From IMG/VR virus record IMGVR_UViG_3300013127_000017, positions 1 through 31,958 of that record: 31,958 nucleotides of DNA. The stretch is one strand, 5' to 3'. Numbering within the stretch: the stretch's first letter is position 1; the number at the start of each line of letters is the position of its first letter. The translations under genes and the position numbers were made by a program. Under the pieces are notes generated by a model that saw only the letters and a program-made list of their open reading frames with translations, had not been told where the DNA came from and made no database searches. Below, one piece after another: positions 8,791 to 15,879 of the stretch. The stretch comes from a virus.

Positions 8791-10545
8791 ATGACCGGCA
8801 CATTCCTCGTAGGCGTCTCGGGCTCGGCGACTCCCATCGCTGCGGCTCCCATCGGAGCGCGGCAGGGCTATGTGCTCGAACTGATCGAGACGGGCGGGTC
8901 GTCTCAGGTCTTGCAGACGTTCGTGTTCCCCATCGCGCCCACGCAGTACACGCTCACCGAGCCCTTCACGCAGACGATCACGCCCACCGAGGGCAACACC
9001 GTCGTCGTGGAGGAGTTCGGCACGATCATCGCGGAGATGAACATCGAGGGCACGTTCGGTCTCTCCGACAAGAACGTCTCGGGCTACGAGGGCGCGGTCA
9101 ACGGCGGCGGGCTCTCCGGCAACGAGCACTTCGCGTTGCTGCGCGCGCTCTTCCGTGAGTACGCGCGACGCAAGCAGGATCCCGAACTCGGGCCGACGAC
9201 CATCCTCGTGTGGCACTCGATCCGCGACGACGACCACTTCGTGATCGTCCCGAAGCAGTTCGAGACGCCGCGGAGCGCGCAGGGCACGCGGCTGCACTAC
9301 ACCTACAAGATCAACGCGTCGATCGTCGCGAAGGCCGATGACGTGCAGGCTGCGACCGTCACCGATGCGATCGGTGTCGGCGACGCGATCACCGCGATCA
9401 GCGAAGCGCTCGCTGACGCGCAGGCTGCCTTCACTGACGTGAACGCGGGGCTCGCGGATCTTCGGCGCGCGGGGCCCGGCAACCTCCAAGCGCTCATGAC
9501 GCAGGTCGCGGGCTTGATCACCTCCGTGGGCACGTCGCTCACGTCGCTCACGGGGTCGATCGAGTACCCGATCCAACTCGCAGCGACGATCACGGAGCAG
9601 CTTGCGAGCGCTGCGGATGATCTTGTCGATTCGATCCCCGACGCGACGACGGGCACGATCGCGCAGGGTGCGAGAGACATCCGCCGCATGGAGGCGGCGA
9701 TCAACCGCATCGTGATGTTCCCCGACCGCTTCGCGAGTGCGGTGAACTACAACTTCCGGTCGTTCTACGCGGGCGAGCGCACGCTCACGCGCCGCGACGT
9801 GGACGAGCAGACGGCAGGCGCGACACCGGGCTCGTTGCAGCGCGTGGCGTACGGTAGCGAGTCGCACGCAGGCATCGACCTCGGAAGGTACGCGGGGGCC
9901 TTCGCAGTGCCCGTAGAGCGCACCACGACGTTGCCAGGGCTCGCTGCGCGCTACGACGTACCCCCCGAGGTGATCGTCGTGATCAACGACCTGCGCGCGC
10001 CCTACTTCGTCGAGGGCGGCGGACCAGGCTTGCTCGGCCCCGGAGACATGGTGCTGATCCCGACCGTGGGCCGCGAGGGCAGCGTCGGGCTCGCGCCCGT
10101 CACCGCGGACTACCTCACGCCCGACGAGATCCTCTACGGGAGAGACCTCGCGCTCGACGACACGCTCTTCAAGCGTGAGGGGCTTTTCGAGCTACGCGTG
10201 GACGTGGCGCACGGCTCGCTCGACGCGGAGATCATCGGCGGCGTGCCGAACGTCGTGCAGGGCACGCGGATCAGCGTCGAGACGGAGCGCGGCACGACGG
10301 TCTACATCCCCGACCTCGGAATCTTCCGCACGCCAGGCAAGAAGGGGACGCTGAACAACGTGATCCTCGCGAGCCTCTACTTGCGGCAAGCGATGCTCTT
10401 CGATCCGCGCATCGAGAGGATCGAGCAGTCGCTCGTCTCGCTACGCGGAGACGTGCTCTCACAGGATGTGTCCGCACGCCTTGTCGGGGCTCGATCCTCG
10501 GTGACGTTCGTGCGACCCTTCGGACGCGCGAGCGGAGGTTCTTGA
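8791..10545 (+). CDS. Baseplate protein joining a LysM-like and a gp25-like domain
   Basis: 584 aa in three parts. Residues 1-180 form a beta-rich N-terminal domain (FVFPIAPTQYTLTEPFTQTI; later WHSIRDDDHFVIVPKQFETP) like XkdP or gp53-type tail proteins. Residues 180-310 are helical linkers. Residues about 375-424 look like LysM (LAARYDVPPEVIVVINDL ... GDMVLIP). Residues about 441-578 resemble the gp25/GPW wedge domain (GRDLALDD, VPNVVQGTRISVETERGT, ending in DPRIERI and a VTFVRPF strand). In many phages the LysM protein and gp25 are separate genes. It lies just before baseplate J, the usual neighbour of gp25. A TAGAAT hexamer at 8776-8781 precedes the ATG. Confidence 0.72.
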   Translation: MTGTFLVGVSGSATPIAAAPIGARQGYVLELIETGGSSQVLQTFVFPIAPTQYTLTEPFTQTITPTEGNTVVVEEFGTIIAEMNIEGTFGLSDKNVSGYEGAVNGGGLSGNEHFALLRALFREYARRKQDPELGPTTILVWHSIRDDDHFVIVPKQFETPRSAQGTRLHYTYKINASIVAKADDVQAATVTDAIGVGDAITAISEALADAQAAFTDVNAGLADLRRAGPGNLQALMTQVAGLITSVGTSLTSLTGSIEYPIQLAATITEQLASAADDLVDSIPDATTGTIAQGARDIRRMEAAINRIVMFPDRFASAVNYNFRSFYAGERTLTRRDVDEQTAGATPGSLQRVAYGSESHAGIDLGRYAGAFAVPVERTTTLPGLAARYDVPPEVIVVINDLRAPYFVEGGGPGLLGPGDMVLIPTVGREGSVGLAPVTADYLTPDEILYGRDLALDDTLFKREGLFELRVDVAHGSLDAEIIGGVPNVVQGTRISVETERGTTVYIPDLGIFRTPGKKGTLNNVILASLYLRQAMLFDPRIERIEQSLVSLRGDVLSQDVSARLVGARSSVTFVRPFGRASGGS

Positions 10546-10546
10546 G

Positions 10547-11962
10547 ATGCCCTTGTTCCGAGCACGCAATCGAGTCGAGATCCTGCGCGACATGGTTGCG
10601 CGGGTCATCGCGCGTTCGACGCTCGCGGGCCTCACGCGCAACTCGGTCGTCTACCACATCCTCGCCGCGGCAGCGGACGAGGACGCAGAGACGTACTTCC
10701 AACTCGCGCGACTGCGCGACCTCTTCTCGATCGATCGCGCGACGGGCTCCGATCTCGATGAGCGCGCGAGAGAGATCCAGCCCGCGGTCGTGACGCGCAA
10801 CCTCGCGCTCTACGCGAACGGCGTGCAGACCTTCTCACGTCCCGGCACTGCGGGCGTGCTCGCGATCCCTGCGGGCACGATCGTGTCGGGCAACGACGTG
10901 AAGGGCTCGGTGAAGTACCGCACGACCGCTGCGGGCTCGATCCCGAACCTCGCGACGACGAGCGCGCCCATCCCGATTGTTGCGCTGGAAGCAGGTGCAC
11001 GCGGCAACCTCGCAGCGAACCAGATCACGCAGATCGTCTCGCGCATCGCGGGCGTCACGAGCACGACGAACCCGACCGCGCTCACGAACGGACGCGACCG
11101 CGAGCCGGATGCAGACTTCCGCGCGCGGCTCAAGGCGTTCGTGCGCTCGCTCGCGCGCGGCACCATCACCGCGATCCAGAACGCAGTGAAGGGCGCGCGC
11201 CTCCCCGATGGATCGAAGGTCGTGTTCGCGAAGGTGGTCGAAGACGCGTTCACGCCGGGTGTGATCCGCATCTTCATCGACGACTCGACGGGTTCGATCG
11301 AGACGTTCGACTCGCTCTACATCGGCGCACCCGACGCGATCCTCGCAGCGGCTCTCGGCGGAGAGCGGCGCGTGTTCACGACGCAGCGTCCGATCCGCGA
11401 CGACGGATCGTTCTCGCTTGAGGTGAACGCGGTGCCGCAGGTGCGGGGCACCGTCGATGCGCCTGGCATCGACTACATCCTCAACCCTGCGACGGGGCAG
11501 ATCACGTTCACCACGTCGAACTACCCGACGGGCCTCGCGATCGGTGATCTCGTCGAGGCGGAGTACCGCTTCTACACGCGGCTGATCCAAGAGGCACAAC
11601 GCATCGTGGACGGTGATCCTGCGCTGCCGCTCGCGTACCCCGGCTTCCGCGCTGCGGGTGTACGCGCGACGGTGTTGCCGCCGCAGACGGTGGCGCAGTC
11701 GATCGTCGCAGGCATCGTCGTCGCCGACGACTACGACACGATCCTCGTCGCGCAGAACGTCGTGACTGCGATCCAGCGCTACATCAACGGCCTCGACATC
11801 GGCGAAGACGTGATCGTCGCGCAGATCATCGAAGACGCGATGGCAGTGGAAGGCATGAGGGACTTCCTCATCTCCGATCTCTCGGGTGCACCTCCCGTCA
11901 ATCAGGTGATCCTCGACGAGCAGGTCGCGAGGATCGCCGCTGCCAGCATCACGCTCGTGTGA
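10547..11962 (+). CDS. Baseplate J-like wedge protein
   Basis: Baseplate wedge component (P2 gpJ/T4 gp6 family) that makes the ring around the hub and transmits the contraction signal. The 471 aa product shows the family pattern: an N-terminal helical region with DLDERAREI, a beta region opening with GVQTFSRPGTAGVLAIPAGT, a conserved Gly/Asn-rich segment (AGARGNLAANQITQIV), and the helix GRDREPDADFRARLKAFVRS. The C-terminal half has the usual alpha/beta repeat. Ribosome site GGAGG (10534-10538) lies 8 bases before the ATG. The gene directly follows the gp25-like domain, which is the standard order. Confidence 0.9.
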   Translation: MPLFRARNRVEILRDMVARVIARSTLAGLTRNSVVYHILAAAADEDAETYFQLARLRDLFSIDRATGSDLDERAREIQPAVVTRNLALYANGVQTFSRPGTAGVLAIPAGTIVSGNDVKGSVKYRTTAAGSIPNLATTSAPIPIVALEAGARGNLAANQITQIVSRIAGVTSTTNPTALTNGRDREPDADFRARLKAFVRSLARGTITAIQNAVKGARLPDGSKVVFAKVVEDAFTPGVIRIFIDDSTGSIETFDSLYIGAPDAILAAALGGERRVFTTQRPIRDDGSFSLEVNAVPQVRGTVDAPGIDYILNPATGQITFTTSNYPTGLAIGDLVEAEYRFYTRLIQEAQRIVDGDPALPLAYPGFRAAGVRATVLPPQTVAQSIVAGIVVADDYDTILVAQNVVTAIQRYINGLDIGEDVIVAQIIEDAMAVEGMRDFLISDLSGAPPVNQVILDEQVARIAAASITLV

Positions 11963-11969
11963 GGACGCG

Positions 11970-12746
11970 ATGACCGCTTCGATCAGGCTCAACGGCAACC
12001 CCACTCCGCTGCAAGTGCTCGCAGCGGTGCCCGTGTCGCTCTCGAACTTCGACAATACGGGCGTGCTCGCGTGGGAGTGGACGTTGCTCGATCGCCCCAA
12101 GGGCAGCACCGCGTCGATCACCGGAGCAGCGAGCCCGATAGCGAGCCTCACACCGGACATCCCCGGCACCTACCTCGTGCGCTTGCGTACGTGGAAGGAC
12201 GCAGGCGCGACGATCCTCGACGACGTGGATCGTGCGGTCACGTTCGTTCGCTACGTGCCGATCCCGACGTGGCGCATTCCTGCCGCGGGTGAGACCACGG
12301 AAGTCGATCCGCTGCGCGGATGGGCTGACGAGGTGAACGACATCCTCGCCTACATTCAGGCGAACATCGGCGTCGCAGCGAGCGCGACCTACATCGCCTC
12401 GGCTCCTGGCGGGTTCGCGGTGCCCGTGGGCGTCGCGGTCGGGGATGTTGTGTACGCCACGGGCATCGACACAGCGGACAAGGCGGACAACGCAGGGATC
12501 GCGACTGCGCGATCGATCCCTGGCGTCGTGATTGCGAAGCCGACACCGACGAGTGCGACTGTTTGCTACGCGGGAGAGGCGGCGGTCTACGCAGGGCTCA
12601 CTGCGGGCGCGACGTACTACCTCGGCACGGCGGGCGCGCTCACTACGACCGCGCCCGTGCTGTCGCCCACAGTTGCGCGACGCATCGGTGTCGCCAAGAA
12701 CGCCACCACCCTCGTCGTCGGGCTCGGTGAGCCCATCATCAACTGA
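11970..12746 (+). CDS. Ig-like tail or fibre-associated structural protein
   Basis: 258 aa. Residues about 1-97 look like a PKD/Ig-like beta-sandwich: an AWEWTLLDRPKGS strand, ASLTPDIPGTYLVRL, then DDVDRAVTFVRY. A short helical linker follows (ADEVNDILAYIQAN). Residues about 151-258 form a second beta domain (GDVVYATG ... AGLTAGATYYLGTAG ... RRIGVAKNATTLVV) that recurs at the end of the next gene. The protein is probably part of the baseplate periphery or fibre. It is translated 7 bases after baseplate J. Function is inferred from fold-like pattern and position. Confidence 0.6.
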   Translation: MTASIRLNGNPTPLQVLAAVPVSLSNFDNTGVLAWEWTLLDRPKGSTASITGAASPIASLTPDIPGTYLVRLRTWKDAGATILDDVDRAVTFVRYVPIPTWRIPAAGETTEVDPLRGWADEVNDILAYIQANIGVAASATYIASAPGGFAVPVGVAVGDVVYATGIDTADKADNAGIATARSIPGVVIAKPTPTSATVCYAGEAAVYAGLTAGATYYLGTAGALTTTAPVLSPTVARRIGVAKNATTLVVGLGEPIIN

Positions 12747-12758
12747 GAGGTCTGCACC

Positions 12759-14417
12759 ATGGTTCTCCCGATCAAGCGCACCACCACCGGCGACCTCTCG
12801 CAGATCGCCACCGGCGACACCATCGACCTGCCCGGCAACGTCCGATCGGATGCGACGGCGAGCAGTCGTCTTCTCGGCACCCCGACGCAGGGGTTCAACG
12901 AGATCATGCTGAACAAGCACGCCGCGACCGGGAACATGGCGACGGCGCGTCCCCTCTCGTCCATCATCGCGGGTCAGTCCGGCGCGGTGCTCGTCGGCGT
13001 GGACATCGTTCCGCTCACGAACAGCGCGCCCGCTCAAGCTGACCTCCAGACCGTCCTCGAAGCTCTCGACTCGGCGTCGGGTGGCGGCGGCGTCACCGAC
13101 ATGCAGGGTGCCTACGACGGCGGGCCGGACATCACGCTCGACGCCTCGGGGGCGATCGACATCCTCGACGCCGCGACGAACCCGGACGGGCGCGTCATGT
13201 CGATCACCTCGACCACGCCGAACGTCGGCAGTGGCTTGGAGATCACGAAGAACCCGACCATCGCGAACACGGCGGGTGATGCGCTCAACATCTCCAACGG
13301 AGCAAACTCGGCGGGCGAGGGCATCAGGGTCAACCACTCGGGCAACGGTCGGCCTGCGCTGCTCGTGGGTGCGGGCGCGACGACGCAGGCCAGCCGCGTC
13401 TCGGCTCCCTTCGGCAACCCCAACCCTGCGCTGGAAGTCGATCACGCAGGGTTGGGCGACGCGCTTCTCGTCACCTCGTTCGGCGGCGCGGGCGTCCATG
13501 TGGACTTCTCCTTCGCAGGCGGCGGTGCTGCGCTCGACGTGGATGTGGGCTTCTCGACGGCGGCTCTCGGCCTGGACATCGACCAGGGGGGCAACGCGGG
13601 CGCTGCTCAGATCGTGGTGTCGAACCTCGCGAGCGGCGGCATCGCAACGGTCATCGAGCATCAGGGAAGCGGCATCGTTCTCGACCTGAACGCGGCGGGA
13701 GGGTCGAACCGTCTCATCAACGCGCGCGCGAGCGGCACGGAAGTGCTCGTCGTGGACCCTGCTCTCATGACGGTGGGCGAACCGACGGCTCCGATCCCCG
13801 TGATCGGGCACTCGGTCGTCCGCATGGGCACGAACCTCACCCCCGGCACGCAGGTCAAGGGTTTCGACGCCTACACCACGGACGTCGGAAGCGACCCTGT
13901 GGACGTGAACAACCTGGGTCGCCTGCTCATGCGGCCCGGTACGAACACCGCGCCGAGCACGGCAGCCGATCTTGCGCTGCGCGCAGGCTCCGAGGGAGAG
14001 ACCCTGCTCACGAAGGGTGGTCGAGTCTACGCGACGGCGGTCCTTCGCGAGTTCGTCATCGCCAACGGCGTCACCCTGGCCCTGGGCGACGTGGTGAGCC
14101 CGAGCGGCACCACGGCGCGCGTCGGCAAGGCGGACCCGATCAGCGCCAACGGCAACGACAACGCCTTCGGCATCTGCCTCGTCGGCGGGACGGGCGACGT
14201 GGGCGGCACGGTGCGCGCCCTGATCGTGATGGGCGGCTACATCGACGGACTCGCGGGCCTCACGGCGAACACCCCGGTCTTCCTCGACGACACCACGCCG
14301 GGCCTGCTCACGAGCACGCCCCCGAGCGCGAGCGGCTCCACCTCCATCCGCATCGGGTTCGCGCTCTCGCAGAGCGCCGTCATCGTGACGATCGGCGAGA
14401 AGGTGCTCATCCCGTGA
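12759..14417 (+). CDS. Repetitive fibre-like structural protein
   Basis: 552 aa, rich in Gly, Ala, Ser, Thr and short beta repeats (for example ALDVDVGFSTAALGLDID), typical of fibre shafts. The N-terminus (1-110) is a distinct module that may attach to the baseplate. Residues about 438-552 are related to the C-terminal domain of the preceding protein (GDVVSPSG ... AGLTANTPVFLDDTTPGLLT ... IRIGFALSQSAVIV). Codon choice differs from the surrounding genes: Thr ACC, Val GTC and Ala GCC are common, where neighbours prefer ACG, GTG and GCG. That may mean recent exchange of a host-range module. The ribosome site GAGAGG lies upstream of the ATG. Confidence 0.6.
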   Translation: MVLPIKRTTTGDLSQIATGDTIDLPGNVRSDATASSRLLGTPTQGFNEIMLNKHAATGNMATARPLSSIIAGQSGAVLVGVDIVPLTNSAPAQADLQTVLEALDSASGGGGVTDMQGAYDGGPDITLDASGAIDILDAATNPDGRVMSITSTTPNVGSGLEITKNPTIANTAGDALNISNGANSAGEGIRVNHSGNGRPALLVGAGATTQASRVSAPFGNPNPALEVDHAGLGDALLVTSFGGAGVHVDFSFAGGGAALDVDVGFSTAALGLDIDQGGNAGAAQIVVSNLASGGIATVIEHQGSGIVLDLNAAGGSNRLINARASGTEVLVVDPALMTVGEPTAPIPVIGHSVVRMGTNLTPGTQVKGFDAYTTDVGSDPVDVNNLGRLLMRPGTNTAPSTAADLALRAGSEGETLLTKGGRVYATAVLREFVIANGVTLALGDVVSPSGTTARVGKADPISANGNDNAFGICLVGGTGDVGGTVRALIVMGGYIDGLAGLTANTPVFLDDTTPGLLTSTPPSASGSTSIRIGFALSQSAVIVTIGEKVLIP

Positions 14418-14839
14418 CGTGGGGCTACTCACCGTGGGGTCTCGGTCCGTGGGGCGGCTCGCCTCCGGTGATCGATCTCGTCACGACGCCGTGGGGCGGC
14501 GGCATCGTGGACGTGCTCGGTGGGGATGTGATCACGATCGGCGGCTCGAACTTCTACGACCCCGTGCTCGTAGAGGTGCTCTTCGGCGGGCTCCCTGTCG
14601 GCACGTGCTACGTGTTCGATCCGCGGTACGACGTGTCGCGCTCGCGCATCTACTGCGGCACGCCCGCGCTCGCGCAGGGCACCTACGACTTGCAGGTCAC
14701 GACGGGCGCGGGCTCCGCGATCTTCGTCGGCGCGCTCAACTACGAACCGATCGCTGATCAGATGAAGGTAGAGCGCGTCCGCGTCGGCTTCGCGTCGCCG
14801 TGGACAAGCGGACGACGCCTCCTTCGCGGGGGTGTGTGA
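14414..14839 (+). CDS. IPT/TIG-like small tail protein
   Basis: 141 aa from a GTG start that overlaps the previous stop (GTGA). The N-terminus is a Trp/Gly/Pro repeat (WGYSPWGLGPWGG). Residues about 28-110 look like an IPT/TIG immunoglobulin fold: DVLGGDVITIGGSNFYDP, then VLFGGLPVGTCYVF, then a strand ending in QGTYDLQVTTGAGSA. Such domains occur in tail fibre and baseplate proteins that contact cell-surface sugars or proteins. The stop overlaps the next ATG (TGATG). Family call is moderate; the exact role is unknown. Confidence 0.6.
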   Translation: MTWGYSPWGLGPWGGSPPVIDLVTTPWGGGIVDVLGGDVITIGGSNFYDPVLVEVLFGGLPVGTCYVFDPRYDVSRSRIYCGTPALAQGTYDLQVTTGAGSAIFVGALNYEPIADQMKVERVRVGFASPWTSGRRLLRGGV

Positions 14840-15864
14840 TGCCGTCCGTCACGCCGCGCTCGGGGCTCTTCAAGGCGATCATCGACGCGATCTTCGGCGA
14901 GGACGACGACCTCTCGGGGCAAGCCGTCACCGAACTCACCGCGCCGCTGCTCGACACGGATGTAGTCGCGAGCGTGAAGAGCACGTTGCGCTTCGGCGAG
15001 AACACCGACGACACGACGGACGCGCTCTTCCTCGTCGGTGGCGAGATCATCGTCGCGAACAGCCGCACGCTCACGAGCTTCACGGGCCTCACGCGCGGCG
15101 TGGACGTGACGACCATCCGCCCCGTGCTGCCGGTGGGCACGCTTGTCTACGACCTCTCGAAGAACCGCAGCGCGCTCGACCACGTGCGCCGCGGGCTCTT
15201 CGTGCGCACTGCGCGCCTCTCGGATCTGGATGTGGTCGCGCGCAACCTCGGGCTGCACAAGTGCCCCGGTCTCGATGAGGCGACGTGGCGCGCGCTCATT
15301 CAGGTGATGGCATACCTCCCGAACCAGCCGATCGATGCGTTCAAGCGAGTGCTCGACGTGTTCCCCGGAGTTGGGAACTACAGGCTCATCGAAGAGACGA
15401 TCACGGACCCTGCGCAGGTGCTCGTCGAGATCACGCTGCCTCTCGCCACGGGCGACGTGCGCGGGCGCTTCTACCTGAACGGCGGCACGCCTCTCGTCGT
15501 GAACCCTGACGGCATCACGATCACGATGCCGTACCCCGTGCTCGCCGTGCTCGGTGTGCGCACGCAGGATGTGCTCACGCTGCGCGGCGAGCGCGACCTC
15601 GCCGCGTATCCCGACCTCTTCGGTGCGGGCTCGTTCCTCGGCAGCACGATCACGCTCGGTGCCGCGGTCGCACCGGGCCTTCCGGTCGTCGTGGACTGGT
15701 CGAGCTTCACCGCGCACTACCTCGCAGCGAACGAGACGGTGCACTACCCTTCCGACGGTGACTTCTTCGCGTACCTCTCCGACCCGAGCGCGATCACCGC
15801 GTGCTTGCTCGATCAGGTTCGCGCCGCAGGCGTGCGCGTGACAGTGCGTGCCGTGCTTCCCTGA
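14839..15864 (+). CDS. Baseplate/fibre-connector structural protein (possible gpI analogue)
   Basis: 341 aa. I chose the ATG at 14839, which is coupled to the previous stop and preceded by a GGGGG ribosome-like stretch, over an in-frame GTG at 14800. Residues about 100-180 have the pattern FVRTARLSDLDVVARNLGLH followed by an amphipathic helix and RALIQVMAYLPNQPIDAFK, which resembles tail protein I-type proteins that bridge baseplate J to the fibres. The N-terminal 90 residues and the C-terminal half are beta-rich. The gene sits between J and the tailspike, fitting that role. No decisive motif is visible. Confidence 0.5.
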   Translation: MPSVTPRSGLFKAIIDAIFGEDDDLSGQAVTELTAPLLDTDVVASVKSTLRFGENTDDTTDALFLVGGEIIVANSRTLTSFTGLTRGVDVTTIRPVLPVGTLVYDLSKNRSALDHVRRGLFVRTARLSDLDVVARNLGLHKCPGLDEATWRALIQVMAYLPNQPIDAFKRVLDVFPGVGNYRLIEETITDPAQVLVEITLPLATGDVRGRFYLNGGTPLVVNPDGITITMPYPVLAVLGVRTQDVLTLRGERDLAAYPDLFGAGSFLGSTITLGAAVAPGLPVVVDWSSFTAHYLAANETVHYPSDGDFFAYLSDPSAITACLLDQVRAAGVRVTVRAVLP

Positions 15865-15879
15865 GACGAGGAGATCGAG

